A DNA stretch of 64,000 bases from Enterococcus diestrammenae (GCF_009933255.1 NZ_MAEI01000053.1:37871-101870); one strand, 5' to 3'. Shown: positions 25,905-37,372, counted from the stretch's first letter. Numbers and translations: made by a program. The notes: generated from the letters alone by a model not told the origin.

Positions 25905-27668
25905 TTATTCCTTTGTTTCCTCTTGATAATTTTGCAAAATCTCCAAAAAGATAGCCCCGTATTTATCAAGCTTATTTTCACCAATTCCTTTGATTTGCAA
26001 CATATCTAAGCGACTCTCTGGACGTTTTTCTGCTAATTCTCTTAACGTTTGATCGGAGAAAACGACATATGGTGGTAAATTCTGATCCGTAGCCAGTTCG
26101 TAGCGCTTTTGCCGTAGTAGTTCAAACAAGGTATCATCCATAGCGATTTGTTTCACTTTTTGTTGTTTGCGATAAACCGTTTCTTGCCCACGTAAAACAC
26201 TTACCCCTTCTTCGGTAATTTTCAGTGTCGGGTACTCCTCTTGACCGGCTGTTAAATACCCGCTTGCTGTCAAATAATCAACCAATGCTGTTAAGTCTTT
26301 TTGGGTCCACCCTTTCATCAGCCCATAAGTCGACAGTTCGTCAAAATGCCACTGCTTCACCTTTTGATTTTTTGATCCCGTTAGTACTTGGACCACCAAT
26401 CCTTTGCCAAAACGTTCTCCCATGCGTTTCACACAGGACAAAATCATTTGGGTCTCCTGGGTAACATCCACCAGCTCCCGCTCGTCCAAACAATTGCCGC
26501 AGTGACCACAATCTGGCCCATCTTCTCCAAAATAGCGCAAAATATAGCGCTGCAAACACAATTGTGTATGGGCATATTGATTCATTTCTCTTAGTTTCAT
26601 AAATTCATTATTCTTATAATCTTGATCTGCCTCTGATTGTTGAATAAAAAAGCGTTGCAGCTGAATATCTTGGGGCGCATAAAATAAAATAGCTTCACTA
26701 GGTAGACCATCCCGCCCCGCTCGACCTGCCTCTTGATAATAAGATTCCAAATTACCCGGCATTTGGAGGTGAATGACATACCGAACATTGCTTTTATCGA
26801 TTCCCATCCCAAAGGCGTTCGTGGCTACCATGACGGTTACCCGATCATAGATGAAGTTTTCTTGGTTAAAGGTTCGTTCGCTTTCTGTCATGCCGCCATG
26901 GTAACGACCTACTTTGATCCCAGCCTTCTGCAAACGATTGTACTGCTTTTCCACTTCTTTGCGAGTAGCACAATAAATGATTCCAGCTTGATCAGCATTG
27001 GTTCGCAAATACTCCATTAGATAACTTTCCGGCCGATCCTTCACCACTGAAAAAGCTAAATTTTTCCGTTCAAAACTGGTCTTTACCAGATGGTCATCTG
27101 CAATCTGCAGCAACTGTTGAATATCCGCTGCTACTTGTGGTGTGGCTGTAGCAGTCAAAGCGACTACCGGAACCTCGGGTAGCTCTTGCAAAAAATCTGG
27201 CAACCCTAAGTAGCTAGGGCGAAAATCATGGCCCCATTGAGAAATACAGTGGGCTTCATCCACCGCTACCAAACTGATTGAGACACTGTGTACCAACTGC
27301 AAAAAATCTGGAGCGGTCAACCGTTCTGGGGCAACATATAATAACTTGACTTTACCTTGACGAACCTCAGCCATCCGCGCTAGACTTTCTCCCCGTGAAA
27401 GTGAACTATTGATATAAGTCGCTGGCAACCCTAGTTCAACGAGGGCATCCACTTGGTCTTTCATCAAAGCAATCAAGGGCGAAACCACCAAGGTCACTCC
27501 TGGTAAAAGCAAGGCTGGCAGTTGGTAACAGACGGATTTCCCACCCCCGGTAGGCATAATTCCCAATGTATTTTCGCCAGCTAATACTTGCTGAATAATT
27601 TGCGCTTGGCCTGGTCGAAACTGATCATAACCATAAACCCGTTGCAACAATGCTAATGCTTCTTCCAA
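25905..27668 (-). CDS. recQ: ATP-dependent DNA helicase RecQ
   Basis: 3'-5' SF2 helicase for recombination and fork repair, 587 residues. Walker [26 protein letters not shown], the RecQ zinc cysteines in CGHCGNC, an RQC region and a C-terminal HRDC domain ([13 protein letters not shown]) are all present, so full length. The TTG at 27668 has GGAGGG 8 nt upstream; the frame continues upstream to 27716 with no ribosome site. Last gene downstream of comE-holA on the same strand. Confidence 0.93.
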   Translation of the reverse strand: MEEALALLQRVYGYDQFRPGQAQIIQQVLAGENTLGIMPTGGGKSVCYQLPALLLPGVTLVVSPLIALMKDQVDALVELGLPATYINSSLSRGESLARMAEVRQGKVKLLYVAPERLTAPDFLQLVHSVSISLVAVDEAHCISQWGHDFRPSYLGLPDFLQELPEVPVVALTATATPQVAADIQQLLQIADDHLVKTSFERKNLAFSVVKDRPESYLMEYLRTNADQAGIIYCATRKEVEKQYNRLQKAGIKVGRYHGGMTESERTFNQENFIYDRVTVMVATNAFGMGIDKSNVRYVIHLQMPGNLESYYQEAGRAGRDGLPSEAILFYAPQDIQLQRFFIQQSEADQDYKNNEFMKLREMNQYAHTQLCLQRYILRYFGEDGPDCGHCGNCLDERELVDVTQETQMILSCVKRMGERFGKGLVVQVLTGSKNQKVKQWHFDELSTYGLMKGWTQKDLTALVDYLTASGYLTAGQEEYPTLKITEEGVSVLRGQETVYRKQQKVKQIAMDDTLFELLRQKRYELATDQNLPPYVVFSDQTLRELAEKRPESRLDMLQIKGIGENKLDKYGAIFLEILQNYQEETKE

Positions 27669-27693
27669 AAAAGGTTCCCTCCATCTATTGGCA

Positions 27694-27731
27694 TTCCCTT
27701 GATTCTTTGCAGACAATCGGAATCAAGGGAA
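27694..27731. repeat. 12-bp perfect inverted repeat between holA and recQ
   Basis: TTCCCTTGATTC / GAATCAAGGGAA around a 14-nt loop, spanning the holA-recQ junction just upstream of the recQ ribosome site. No T-run on either side, so not a classical terminator. Confidence 0.6.
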
Positions 27732-27739
27732 ACGACGGA

Positions 27740-28768
27740 TCAAAATTGATCCGCCGCCTCCAGTATCGTCAATTCAAAAAGTAGCTCTTTATCCATTATC
27801 CCAGTCTTGACAAGGTAGTCGTTTTCAATCAATTGATCATAGACTTTCATTAAGGTAGACAATGAAAAACGGCGAGCCTGTTGCATCGCTAGTTTCACAC
27901 GATAAGGGTGAACACCAAGAATACTAGCGATATTGGACTGCTGATTGCCCTGCTTCATCAAGATCTGAGTTTGCAGTAACAAACGTAACTGGCTCAACAA
28001 GATAGCGTTTAGTTTAATCGTTTCTTCACCTTGCAACAATAAATCTTGATAGAGGCGCAGAGCTGCTTCTGTTTGACCGGTCAACAAGTAGTTCGTCAGG
28101 TCAAATAAATTATGATCCAAAGTCTTAGGAACTAAGGCCAACAAAATCTCAGGAGTGATGATTTTATCAGCGCCAGCATATAAGACGAGCTTTTCCAATT
28201 CCCGCATCCCTTTGGCTAAATCTAAATCGGTCAATTGGATAAACAAATCCAATGTTTTTCGGTCCATTACCAAACCGCTATTTTCTACGGAACGTTTTAA
28301 ATAAACCGTTGCATCTTTTTCGCTTAGAGGTTGTGCCTCAATCACGGTTGCGGCTTTTTTTATGGCTTTGGTAATTTTTTTCCGTTCATCCAACTTTTCA
28401 TAAGGAGCGATAAAAACAATTACTGCCGTATCGGCGGGGTGTTGTAAATAGGTCAGAAAATCGGCAAAATCATGTTCCGGCGCAGCAGTCTTCTTTTCTG
28501 CGGTAAGGAAAAATGGATTTTCCACTAGGATCAACCGTTTATCCTCTGACGAAAACAAAGGCAAGGTATCCGCTTCAGCAACTACCAGATTTAAATAATC
28601 CTGTTCCATATCAAAGACCACCAAGTCCAAGTCATCCTTGGTTAATTGCAGTCGCTCCATAAAAGCCTGACGAATTTTATCTTGGAGGTATTGTTCTTTA
28701 CCTAAAACAAGATAAATCGACGCTAAGGGTTGCGTCTTTATCGCTGTCAGTGCACTTTGGGCATCCAT
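27740..28768 (-). CDS. holA: DNA polymerase III delta subunit
   Basis: Clamp-loader wrench subunit, 342 residues, AAA-like. N-terminal SIYLVLGKEQYLQDKIRQAF, the middle LTDLDLAKGMRELEKLVLYA and a C-terminal collar region with VHPYRVKLAMQQARRFS match HolA. ATG at 28768 follows AAGGATGTGAAG. Downstream of comEC with ~108 nt between, the conserved order of Bacilli. Confidence 0.9.
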   Translation of the reverse strand: MDAQSALTAIKTQPLASIYLVLGKEQYLQDKIRQAFMERLQLTKDDLDLVVFDMEQDYLNLVVAEADTLPLFSSEDKRLILVENPFFLTAEKKTAAPEHDFADFLTYLQHPADTAVIVFIAPYEKLDERKKITKAIKKAATVIEAQPLSEKDATVYLKRSVENSGLVMDRKTLDLFIQLTDLDLAKGMRELEKLVLYAGADKIITPEILLALVPKTLDHNLFDLTNYLLTGQTEAALRLYQDLLLQGEETIKLNAILLSQLRLLLQTQILMKQGNQQSNIASILGVHPYRVKLAMQQARRFSLSTLMKVYDQLIENDYLVKTGIMDKELLFELTILEAADQF

Positions 28769-28876
28769 TTTCTTCACATCCTTCACAACAAGCACTCCCT
28801 GAGATTTCAGAAAAGCGACTTCTTCTCTCGTGTTATCCTATCATTTTGTCTATCAAAGTGCAACGACACCAAACAT

Positions 28877-31192
28877 TCAATCCTGACTGATCACCGATTC
28901 CGGCTGTACCGGTATCACTCCCATCACATAACGATAATAAATCATCCCCATCTGATCGGTCCGTAAACAATGCACCTGATTTTCGGCTAACGTCTCCAAG
29001 ACTTCTTGATGAGGATGCCCAAAACGATTGTCTAAGCCACAGGAAAGCACTGCTTCTTGTACTTGTAATGTGGCTATGAAAGCTGGATGACTAGCGGTTC
29101 GACTGCCATGGTGGCCGGCTTTCAGCACATCAACGGTTAACTTTGGATAGCGTTTCAAAAGAGCAAGTTCTCCTGCCTGGTCCAAATCACCAGTAAATAA
29201 AAATTGTCTTTGGCCCATCCTTGCGCTGATCACCAAAGAATCTTCGTTTTCCCCTTGACCAGCCTTTTTTGGCGCCAAGACCTCCAGCGCAAAATTTGTC
29301 GATAAACGGCTACCAGCTGTCACTGTCCGCACTTTTGTCTTTTGTGTGATTGTTGCTAATAGCCTGGCTACATTAGGATGCTTTTGCGCCCCTTCGCCAA
29401 TCACCAATTCTGTCACAGGAAAGTGAGCCAACACCGCGGAAACATCCCCCAAATGATCACTGTCTCCATGGGTCAAAATCAACCGATCAATTCGCCTTAT
29501 ACCTTCGCCTTTTAAAAAGGGAATCAAGGTGCTTTCCGCATTATCTTTCACCCTACCTGTCGCCCATGCTTCTTTGGCAAAACCAAGGCGACCACCAGTA
29601 TCAATCACGGTGACCTCTTGATTCCAGCGCTGGCGTAAAACGATGCTATCCCCTTGGCCAACATCCACAAAAGCAATCATCTGGTCCATCGGTAAACTAG
29701 CCGTTAGCCAGGGAAACACGATACAGACCAAAATCAGAGCACGGATTTTTCCTCGCTGAAGCAATAATAAACTGGCAACTAAACAAAAGCTAACCACCCA
29801 CAGCTCTGGTTTACCAGTGATTATGGAAGCAAAGTTTGCTTTTTGTAAGAGCGCTCCTAAACCAGTGAGGCCCTCCTCAATAACTACCAGTCCTCCTCCT
29901 TCAAGGGGCATCCCGACTAAGGAAAGAATCAGTAAAAGCAAAAATCCCGGTAACAAGACCCCACTAAAAAGCGGAACACAGACTAAGGTCAATAAGCCCC
30001 CAGTCCATGACCATTCACCGAAGAGATACATCAAAAATGGCGCTGGTAAAAAAGTTAATAAGCCCCCTTGAACCAGTTGCTGGCTAGGCTTGCCACTAGT
30101 TGGCAACAAGAGGATTAACCAGGCGAGATACAAAGAAAGCTGGCCGCCGGTAGTCAGTAAAACTCGTGGCCAAATCACTAACATCATCACTAAGACAACA
30201 GCAAAACGATCCATCTCTGTCAACCGTAAGCGGAGAACCTTTAGTGTACGACGAACAAAGTAAAACAAACAAGCCCGCAAGACACTGCTGCTACCACCAA
30301 AAATAATCCCACCCACCAATAAGCAACCACACAGGGGAAGATAAGATTCAACTGCAGTCAATCGTAACCGCCGCAGTCCTTTGTCTAACAAGCCAAAGAA
30401 AAACACCAGATGCATTCCTGACAAACTAAACAGATGCAAAATACCTGTCTTCTGAAAACCCTCTGATAATCCTTGAAAAGTGGCATCCTTAAACCCAAAA
30501 AGGAGTGCTTTAAGATAACTGGCTTTCACTGGTGGAAACCGATCCTCCACATGGTTAATCAACTGCCCCCGTTGCCGTCGAATCAAGTTGCTAAACTTTT
30601 CCCATAAGGTTGCCTTGGTCTCTTGCTCCCACTTCCTAAGGGTTTTCACAAACATGGTGCCACTGTATCCATTGTTTTTCAGATAATCCTGATAGGAAAA
30701 GCCATGAAGATTTCGTTGGGGACTCCCCTTTGACCACTTACCGGTTAATTGGAGGGCTAGTTGCTGGCAACGAGCCTGTCGCCAGGTTTGCTGTTGTTTT
30801 TGCGTTTTAGCAATTACGGTGACCCGCAACTTGTATTGCTCATTTATCCCGTCAAACTGAATCCGATCACCGTTGATTTCGATGGTATCTCCTAAAACGG
30901 TCACTACTTTGGTCACCCTCGTTCCCTCCGCTAGCTCTTCAGGTGGCGGTAGGCTCAAACCAGTGATTGAAAAGAAAATACCCAAGCGCAATAGACACAA
31001 AAAGCTGCAGAAAATACCAGCAGCTAAAAGCCACCACCATCTTCTACAGCAGAAAACTAACACAAAATAACTAATCAGTAACCAAAAGCAAAGCATCTGG
31101 GTCGTCAAAGCTAAAACCACGCAAGCTGTCAACAGACTCGGGAAAATCAGTCGACCTTGCCCTTTAAAAATCCCTTCAGCCTTCAGAAGCAT
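28877..31192 (-). CDS. comEC: DNA internalisation competence protein ComEC/Rec2
   Basis: Membrane channel for single-stranded DNA uptake, ~771 residues. N-terminal DUF4131 segment, central Competence domain ([18 protein letters not shown]), many TM helices, and a C-terminal MBL domain with [11 protein letters not shown] and [10 protein letters not shown]. Apparently intact. Start uncertain: ATG 31192 directly abuts GGAGG, TTG 31222 has only a weak site; both overlap the end of comEB, implying coupled translation. The partner comEA is disrupted. Confidence 0.9.
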   Translation of the reverse strand: MLLKAEGIFKGQGRLIFPSLLTACVVLALTTQMLCFWLLISYFVLVFCCRRWWWLLAAGIFCSFLCLLRLGIFFSITGLSLPPPEELAEGTRVTKVVTVLGDTIEINGDRIQFDGINEQYKLRVTVIAKTQKQQQTWRQARCQQLALQLTGKWSKGSPQRNLHGFSYQDYLKNNGYSGTMFVKTLRKWEQETKATLWEKFSNLIRRQRGQLINHVEDRFPPVKASYLKALLFGFKDATFQGLSEGFQKTGILHLFSLSGMHLVFFFGLLDKGLRRLRLTAVESYLPLCGCLLVGGIIFGGSSSVLRACLFYFVRRTLKVLRLRLTEMDRFAVVLVMMLVIWPRVLLTTGGQLSLYLAWLILLLPTSGKPSQQLVQGGLLTFLPAPFLMYLFGEWSWTGGLLTLVCVPLFSGVLLPGFLLLLILSLVGMPLEGGGLVVIEEGLTGLGALLQKANFASIITGKPELWVVSFCLVASLLLLQRGKIRALILVCIVFPWLTASLPMDQMIAFVDVGQGDSIVLRQRWNQEVTVIDTGGRLGFAKEAWATGRVKDNAESTLIPFLKGEGIRRIDRLILTHGDSDHLGDVSAVLAHFPVTELVIGEGAQKHPNVARLLATITQKTKVRTVTAGSRLSTNFALEVLAPKKAGQGENEDSLVISARMGQRQFLFTGDLDQAGELALLKRYPKLTVDVLKAGHHGSRTASHPAFIATLQVQEAVLSCGLDNRFGHPHQEVLETLAENQVHCLRTDQMGMIYYRYVMGVIPVQPESVISQD

Positions 31193-31664
31193 CCTCCAAA
31201 GCCCGGGCGGATAATTTTTCAAAATAATTTGGATCCAATGTTACTTGATGGACTGAAGCCCCCACCCGTTTGATTAATTCCATCGCATAATTGTCATTGC
31301 GATAATCATGGAGATAGTGAATCTTTTTGACCCCAGCTTGCAACAAAGACTTGGTACAATTCAAGCAGGGAAAATGAGTGACATAAATTTCTGATTGGTC
31401 AGCGGAAATCCCCAATTTTGCACATTGCAATAAGGCATTGATTTCGGCGTGTAACGTCCGGATACAATGTCCATCTACGACATAGCAGCCTTCATCGATA
31501 CAATGGACATCCCCAGAAACTGCTCCATTGTAGCCCCCGGCGATGATGCGTTTGTCTTTGACTAATGTCGCGCCTACTTCCAAGCGGGTACAGGTGCTAC
31601 GCAAAGATAACAAAACAGCCTGTGCCATAAAATATTGGTCCCATGGAATTCGTTGGTCCGTCAT
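31176..31664 (-). CDS. comEB: ComE operon protein 2 (dCMP deaminase family)
   Basis: 162-residue zinc-dependent deoxycytidylate deaminase-like protein. Zinc motifs [10 protein letters not shown] and PCLNCTKS are intact. Makes dUMP from dCMP, or has lost that role; it is not needed for DNA uptake in B. subtilis. ATG at 31664 follows AAAGGAGA. Overlaps comEC. Confidence 0.92.
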   Translation of the reverse strand: MTDQRIPWDQYFMAQAVLLSLRSTCTRLEVGATLVKDKRIIAGGYNGAVSGDVHCIDEGCYVVDGHCIRTLHAEINALLQCAKLGISADQSEIYVTHFPCLNCTKSLLQAGVKKIHYLHDYRNDNYAMELIKRVGASVHQVTLDPNYFEKLSARALEDASEG

Positions 31665-31708
31665 AATTTTCTCCTTTAATGGTTATTCAAACCTTTGATC
31701 AGTATTAG

Positions 31709-32394
31709 TTATATTGTAATAGATGATCGCAGTTTTTCAACTGTCTTTTCACCAATTCCCGAAACTTCTTTGAGGTCCTCCAGGGCTTTGAAGGGACCAT
31801 TTTCCTCCCGATAGCTAATGATGGCTTCTGCTTTTTTCTGGCCAATCCCAGACAAGGTGGTTAATTGGGCAATATCTGCTGTATTGATGTTGACTTTTCC
31901 TTTCTCCGTGGGCGTCTCAGGGCTTCCTGAAGCAACGGCGGGTTCGGTCTCTGGCCGTGTAACAACGGGTTCTTGTGCTTGCTCCTTGGCTTCGGCTTTC
32001 GTCAAAACATAGATAAACTGCTGATCAGCCACTAACTGAGCCCCGTTAATCAGCCAGTCGCACGCCTCCTTGGTCAACCCACCCGCTTTATTGATGACAT
32101 CATATACCCGATCACCAGTCGTCATCTGGTACACACCAGGTCGTGCCACAGCGCCTTTGATATCGACATAAAGCACTGTCATGCGACGGATTGCTGGCTA
32201 CTTTCAGCAACTTGAGTCTGACTTGTCTCATCTAAAAACCCAACACCCTGATTTGCGGCTTCACTAGCCGTGAGCAGGGTATTATTATCAGACAAAAATA
32301 GTCTGCCGCATACCGCTCCAATTGCCAGTAAGAGACAAGCAAGGAACACGCATATTGGTTTTTGATAGGCTTGTAGCCATTCTTTGATTTCCAT
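31709..32394 (-). pseudogene. comEA: comEA split into two ORFs by a frameshift
   Basis: ComEA binds DNA at the membrane surface. Here the N-terminal part (32179-32394, 71 residues, one TM helix KPICVFLACLLLAIGAVCG) ends at a TGA that overlaps, as ATGA, the start of the second ORF (31709-32182, 157 residues). The second ORF holds the SLBB-like domain (VDIKGAVARPGVYQ) and the helix-hairpin-helix repeat (VNINTADIAQLTTLSGIG). Together they equal one normal ComEA of ~228 residues. No slippery heptamer is visible, so the soluble half would lack its anchor. A good AAAGGAGG precedes the first ORF. Alternative: a sequencing error or two coupled proteins. Confidence 0.75.
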
Positions 32395-32423
32395 TGCACT
32401 TTCCTCCTTTCAAAATAAAATAC

Positions 32424-32458
32424 GCAAAAAAACTCCCTGGCGACAAAACCAAGGAGCC
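32424..32458 (-). terminator. Terminator of the HAD gene, upstream of comEA
   Basis: Minus strand CTCCTTGG / CCAGGGAG (one G-T pair) followed by T7. Confidence 0.65.
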
Positions 32459-32561
32459 TTTCATATAAGATAAAGAACTGATAAAAATTTAAGCATCAAA
32501 AAGGGAACCTAGCGGGATTTCGGAAAAGGAGATCCTGCTGTTATTTTGCTGATTGGAAAAG

Positions 32562-32612
32562 TTGAAATTCACCGGTCCCACTGCGATCCAAGGAATTCCC
32601 CAGAAGAAAGCC
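32562..32612 (-). repeat. Fragment of the dispersed repeat, copy 7 (type B 5' part, minus)
   Basis: 40 nt from ACCGGTCCCACT onward match the reverse complement of 33459-33496 (copy 5) at about 32 of 40 positions by eye. Lies at the 3' end of the HAD gene. Confidence 0.5.
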
Positions 32613-32631
32613 AACTTCCTTTTTTTAGCCA

Positions 32632-33246
32632 TTATTTTTCTAAAAGTTGAGTCATTTCCTGAGGGCTATGGTAAACAAAATCAGCATTAACATCAGATAA
32701 TAAGCCTTCATTATCAAAAAAGCAGGAGCGAATCCCCGCTCGATTCCCAGCCAAAACATCCATGATTCGGTCCCCAATCATGACGCTTTCTTCCGGTACC
32801 ATTTGATATTTGTTTACTAGATAAAGGATAGCCTCAGGATCAGGTTTACGAGCAAAATTCATTTCCGGGCCAACGATTTCTTCAAAATAAACCAACAGAT
32901 CGTGTTTTTCCAACATTTTCTTTGTATCTTCTCCCCAGCGATGGGTCATGATAAACTGGCGAGCCCCACTAGCTTGAATGGCTGCAAGCATTTCTTTGAC
33001 ACCAGCAAAAGGGCAAGGTTCACGCTTGTCTGCTGCTTCAAACCCGTGTAAAGCTTGCGTAAAGCTAACAAAATCAATGCCATATGTGTCGGCCACTTTT
33101 TTAGAAGAAAATTCCTTCAACATTTTATAAACTTCACGTTCATCAGCCGTTACCTCGTTTTTTTGCAGAACCTTCATCACTGCTTGTAAAATCATTGGAT
33201 AGGTATCGTATAACGTCCCATCAAAATCCCAGATAAAATTTTTCAT
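32632..33246 (-). CDS. HAD-family phosphatase (phosphoglycolate-phosphatase-like)
   Basis: 204-residue HAD hydrolase, subclass I cap. Motif I WDFDGTLYDT near the N-terminus, motif II MTHRW (Thr), motif III Lys in ARKPDPEA, motif IV IGDRIMDVLAG. Substrate unknown. ATG at 33246 gives the standard MKNFIWDFDGTL start; the ribosome site (AGAAAG) is weak. Transcribed alone. Confidence 0.85.
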   Translation of the reverse strand: MKNFIWDFDGTLYDTYPMILQAVMKVLQKNEVTADEREVYKMLKEFSSKKVADTYGIDFVSFTQALHGFEAADKREPCPFAGVKEMLAAIQASGARQFIMTHRWGEDTKKMLEKHDLLVYFEEIVGPEMNFARKPDPEAILYLVNKYQMVPEESVMIGDRIMDVLAGNRAGIRSCFFDNEGLLSDVNADFVYHSPQEMTQLLEK

Positions 33247-33440
33247 CGTCTTTCTTGCCACTGCCTTTCTACGGTTTCATCATCACTACTTCCTAACATA
33301 AACGATAACCCTAACTGACGCAAGAATTTTAGGATTTTTCAATGGAATTTTCACGACTTTTCCAGATCCCCTTAGAGCCTGCCATTTAGAAAAAAATAGC
33401 GTAAGTTCTTAAAACCTACCAGTAGTAGCGTTGGCCTACT

Positions 33441-33653
33441 AAAAAAGCCGGGCAGCCTTGCTTCCGGAGAATCCCTCGGGTAGTAGTGGGACCGGTAAAT
33501 GCCAACAATAAACAGTTGTCATTTTGCTAGTTCATCTTAGCGAATTCTGCTTAGATGAACTGTATGCGCCATGCTTTTGATAGCTCCTTGCCAAAGTCAA
33601 ACTTGTTGTAAGTCCAATAAAAACCGTTGACCACAACGAATAATTCCGCTGAC
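33441..33653 (+). repeat. Dispersed intergenic repeat, copy 5 (type B)
   Basis: Closest relative of copy 4. Core hairpin AGTTCATCTTAGC / GCTTAGATGAACT has 12 pairs with one T-T mismatch. Unlike most copies it is antisense to its neighbours. A further family-like 3' end, CTTATAATACCTTAATTAA, sits at 33802-33820 next to the DUF711 terminator. Confidence 0.75.
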
Positions 33654-33817
33654 ATCCGTGACATTCCTAGCCGAGTAAATCACTTGCAACAAGACCAACC
33701 GTTTTTGTTTATAAACCTTTTTTATTCTGAATTCGTTTTAAGTTAATCGGTTATTTCTCAATCTGCTATCTATCGTCAAATGGCTTTCACATAGATTAAA
33801 ACTTATAATACCTTAAT

Positions 33818-33865
33818 TAAAAAAAGCCGATTCTTGAGGAGAGTGACGTCTCGCGAATCGGCAGT
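33818..33865 (-). terminator. Terminator of the ACT-DUF711 operon
   Basis: GCCGATTC / GAATCGGC closing an internal stem-loop, then T7 on the minus strand. Confidence 0.75.
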
Positions 33866-33883
33866 TTTACTTGGTAAATAACA

Positions 33884-35227
33884 TTAATTTTTAAAGCTAT
33901 GAATCGGTGCCGGAATCCGGCCTCCTCGTTGGATAAAGTCAGTGGATTTAGCTGGATTGGTCTTCATCACTGGTGCCCGACCTAACAGACCACCAAATTC
34001 CACCATATCTCCTACTGATGTCCCCTGAGCAGGGATGATACGTACCGCAGTCGTCTTGTGGTTGATGACCCCAATCGCTGCCTCATCGGCAATCATAGCT
34101 GCGATGGTGGCTGCTGGTGTCTCTCCAGGAATCGCAATCATATCCAAACCTACTGAGCAAATGGCTGTCATGGCTTCAAGTTTTTCTAAGTTTAATAAGC
34201 CTTTTTCCACCGCCGTAATCATCCCTTGGTCTTCTGAAACAGGAATAAAAGCACCCGATAAACCGCCCACATGATTGCAGGCCATGACGCCACCTTTTTT
34301 GACGGCATCATTTAAGAGTGCCAAGGCTGCTGTCGTTCCATGAGTACCCACAGAATCCAAGCCCATCTCTTCCAAAATATCCGCCACACTATCCCCGACA
34401 GCTGGCGTCGGTGCCAAAGATAAATCAACAATCCCAAACGGAACGCCTAGACGTTCAGAAGCGATTTGTCCCACCATTTGCCCCATCCGCGTGATTTTAA
34501 AAGCGGTCTTCTTGACGGTTTCCGCCACCACATCAAAGGATTCCCCTTTGACCTTTTCCAAGGCTCGCTTGACAACACCAGGACCAGAGACCCCCACATT
34601 GATTTCACAGTCGGCTTCTCCTACCCCGTGGAAGGCTCCCGCCATGAATGGATTATCTTCCACAGCATTCGCAAAAACCACGAGTTTGGCACAACCCATA
34701 TCAGAAGCTGCGGCCGTTTTTTTGATTGTTTCCCCCATCAATGCCACAGCGTCCATATTAATCCCAGCTTTTGTGGAACCTATATTGACAGAAGAACAGA
34801 CAAAGTTGGTTTCTGCCAAGGCTTGTGGAATCGATTCAATCAAAGCTAAATCCGCTCCCTGATAGCCTTTTTCCACTAAAGCAGTGTAACCTCCGATAAA
34901 ATTGACGCCTAACTCTAGAGCACAACGATCCAAAGTTTTTGCAAAAGCAACACAGTCTTGCCCACCACTGGCTGAAGCTACGATTGCAATCGGTGTGACC
35001 GAGATTCGCTTATTGATAATTGGGATTCCAAATTCCAATTCAATATCATTGCCGACTTTTACCAAATTTCGTGCTTTTGTAGTGACTTTGCGATAGATAT
35101 TGTCACAAGTAGTTTGAACATCCGATGCAATACAATCCAATAACGAAATCCCCATCGTGATGGTTCGAATATCTAAATTCTCCTCTTCCACCATCCGAAT
35201 TGTTTCTAAGATTTGATTTGTCTCCAT
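33884..35227 (-). CDS. DUF711 / UPF0210 family protein (PFL-like)
   Basis: 447-residue conserved cytoplasmic protein of unknown function, distantly related to pyruvate-formate-lyase-type folds. Glycine-rich conserved stretches ([56 protein letters not shown]) are intact. ATG at 35227 follows GGGGGTAC. Encoded ~66 nt downstream of an ACT-domain gene, a pairing conserved across Firmicutes that suggests the ACT protein senses an amino acid for it. Confidence 0.88.
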   Translation of the reverse strand: METNQILETIRMVEEENLDIRTITMGISLLDCIASDVQTTCDNIYRKVTTKARNLVKVGNDIELEFGIPIINKRISVTPIAIVASASGGQDCVAFAKTLDRCALELGVNFIGGYTALVEKGYQGADLALIESIPQALAETNFVCSSVNIGSTKAGINMDAVALMGETIKKTAAASDMGCAKLVVFANAVEDNPFMAGAFHGVGEADCEINVGVSGPGVVKRALEKVKGESFDVVAETVKKTAFKITRMGQMVGQIASERLGVPFGIVDLSLAPTPAVGDSVADILEEMGLDSVGTHGTTAALALLNDAVKKGGVMACNHVGGLSGAFIPVSEDQGMITAVEKGLLNLEKLEAMTAICSVGLDMIAIPGETPAATIAAMIADEAAIGVINHKTTAVRIIPAQGTSVGDMVEFGGLLGRAPVMKTNPAKSTDFIQRGGRIPAPIHSFKN

Positions 35228-35293
35228 AAAGTACCCCCACAGTTAAAATTATCGCCTAAAAAAGTAGGCCCATGTTATTCAGCAAGCTGCTTT

Positions 35294-35560
35294 TTATAAT
35301 TTATGCATCGCGTTAAAAATCTCTTCATTCTGCACTTTAATGGAGACACCAAGGGATTCTCCTACTTGATTGAGCTCTTTACGAATTGTTTCAAAATCGC
35401 TGCTTTTATCCATGGTCAACATCATCATCATGGTAAAGTAATCATCCATAATCGTCTGGGAGACATCCAAAATATTGATTTCCAATTCCGCCAATTTTTG
35501 GCTCACTCCGGCAATAATCCCAACTTTGTCTTTCCCAATCACTGTTAAAATAACCCGCAT
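35294..35560 (-). CDS. ACT domain-containing protein (UPF0237)
   Basis: 88-residue stand-alone ACT domain (GcvR-like), a small ligand-binding regulator. MRVILTVIGKDKVGIIAGVS is the typical first strand and helix. ATG at 35560 follows AGGGGGAG; the frame runs upstream to 35599 through the ribosome site. First gene of the pair with DUF711. Confidence 0.88.
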   Translation of the reverse strand: MRVILTVIGKDKVGIIAGVSQKLAELEINILDVSQTIMDDYFTMMMMLTMDKSSDFETIRKELNQVGESLGVSIKVQNEEIFNAMHKL

Positions 35561-35726
35561 CTGTAAAACTCCCCCTTTGATTTTTTCATAGTATAGCATA
35601 TCTAGACGAACAAAACGGAATAATTGTTAACAATTGAACTTTTTCAATGTTTTTCGTTCGGATTTCCATCAAGTTATATTAAAAATCCCTCTCACTTATC
35701 AGCTGACTAGCGCTTTCACCATTCTT

Positions 35727-36389
35727 TTAGAGCACTTCCTTATGAATAATCTGTAGTTTTTCATCAAATTCATACAAAACCGGTGTTGCATTGGGAATCT
35801 CGATTTTATCCATCTGATCTTCCGGCACATTTTCCAAATATTTCACCAAAGCCCGTAAACTATTGCCATGCCCGCACACCAACACATTTTTCCCATCATG
35901 TAATAAAGGAGCAATCTGATCTTGCCATAACGGAATAACCCGTTGAACGGTCATAGCCAAGTTTTCACCATGGGGAATACTTTGGGGATCCAACTGCTGA
36001 TAACGGCGATCAAAATGATTTGCTTCTTGTAAAGGGGGCATCTCATAATACCCACGGCGCCACTTTTTCACTTGTTCAGCCCCGTATTTAGTAGCCATCT
36101 GCTCTTTGTTTTTCCCCACCAAAGCCCCATAATGCCGTTCATTTAGACGCCAAGTCTTATCCACTGGCAGCCACAGCTGATCACAGGCTTCCAATACCGT
36201 TTGGCAAGTAATCAGCGCCCGCTGTAATACTGACGTATATGCATAGTCAAAAGCAATATCAGCTTTGGCTATTTTTTCGCCCGCCAGACGAGCCTGTTCC
36301 TTACCTTTCGTGGTCAGCGGGACATCTAGCCAGCCTGTCCAATAATTTTCAAAATTCGCTTCACTTTCACCGTGACGAATAATTACCAT
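35727..36389 (-). CDS. gpmA: 2,3-bisphosphoglycerate-dependent phosphoglycerate mutase
   Basis: Interconverts 3- and 2-phosphoglycerate in glycolysis. ~220 residues. Phospho-His motif IIRHGESEAN at the N-terminus, RLNERHYGALVGKNK as in dPGMs, and the second His in VCGHGNSLRAL. Slightly short and divergent, so a paralogue role cannot be excluded. ATG 36389 has AGGTGTG; a GTG at 36395 with AAAGGAG 11 nt upstream is equally possible. The frame stays open to 36458. Confidence 0.85.
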   Translation of the reverse strand: MVIIRHGESEANFENYWTGWLDVPLTTKGKEQARLAGEKIAKADIAFDYAYTSVLQRALITCQTVLEACDQLWLPVDKTWRLNERHYGALVGKNKEQMATKYGAEQVKKWRRGYYEMPPLQEANHFDRRYQQLDPQSIPHGENLAMTVQRVIPLWQDQIAPLLHDGKNVLVCGHGNSLRALVKYLENVPEDQMDKIEIPNATPVLYEFDEKLQIIHKEVL

Positions 36390-36594
36390 TTTCACACCTA
36401 CAACAGCTCCTTTTACTGGGATCCATCTGTTACCTCTCACAAACAAGGCTGGTGACAAGCAAGAAAGGCTGGAAGGATCTTCCTAGCTTCATTATGGCAG
36501 TTTTCAGGAAACTTGTCATGACTTCTTATCAAAAAAGTGATTCGATGAAAATATACGCAGATACCCCTCATCCGCTCTATTACTTGGTGACTTA

Positions 36595-37140
36595 TCAAGA
36601 AAATCGTGCATAAGTTTTTTCTATGAAGGACGGATAGCGCAAGGAACTCGCTGTTTTCGAAGCAATTTCACGAAACCCACTTTTTTCCAATAGCTTTATA
36701 CTAGGTTGATTTTCCTCGTGTACTTCTGCTAACAATTTATCTAGCGTTAACTGCTTCATGGCAAATGTACTAATCACCATCAAGCATTCAAAGGCAATCC
36801 CTTGACGCCAATAGTTAGGATTAACAGCATAACCAATCCGCGCAACAGCTTCCTCTTCGCTAAGTGTGAGGCTGATATTCCCCACTAATTTGCCCGTGGT
36901 TTTCATGTAGATTCCGTATTTCCCCAAAGGATTCGACAACTGCCAACGCACCATCATCCAGAGACTTTCCTCCAAATTCTGATGGGCTGGGTAGTCATAC
37001 TTTAATGCCTCATCATCAGAAGTCAATCCATGGTATTCTAATAAATCTGACAAAGAAATAGGTTTCAAGTAAAAGCGTACCGTTTCAAAATAATTGTTAC
37101 TCGCCAATTGAATCAGATTATCCTGGTAAGTACTTAACAT
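36595..37140 (-). CDS. GNAT acetyltransferase (RimJ/RimL-like)
   Basis: 181-residue N-acetyltransferase. The acetyl-CoA loop is visible in VNPNYWRQGIAFECL and the C-terminal ENQPSIKLLEKSGF is characteristic. May acetylate a protein N-terminus or a small molecule. GGGAGGG precedes two consecutive ATGs; 37140 has the better spacing. Divergent from the MATE gene. Confidence 0.82.
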   Translation of the reverse strand: MLSTYQDNLIQLASNNYFETVRFYLKPISLSDLLEYHGLTSDDEALKYDYPAHQNLEESLWMMVRWQLSNPLGKYGIYMKTTGKLVGNISLTLSEEEAVARIGYAVNPNYWRQGIAFECLMVISTFAMKQLTLDKLLAEVHEENQPSIKLLEKSGFREIASKTASSLRYPSFIEKTYARFS

Positions 37141-37372
37141 CATTAGCCCTCCCTTTTCTATTACTTTCATTCTAGCATCTCTTTTAAACCCTTGACAAAA
37201 ATATCCTCCACCGCCAGCAGCACAACTTTCCTCAAAGTTTAAGACACCGGTGATTTTCGCAAAAAATGACAGTCAAAAAGGCAAGATATTCCATATTCCT
37301 TTAGGCAAGAATGTGCTAAACTTAGCCTTGTTTGAAAAGTGTATGAAATTTTGCGAAAAGGAAGGAACAACC

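Noticed and set aside
32179..32200. Programmed -1 frameshift in comEA
   Set aside because: No X-XXY-YYZ slippery heptamer or downstream pseudoknot between the TAG and TGA; mutation or coupling is simpler.
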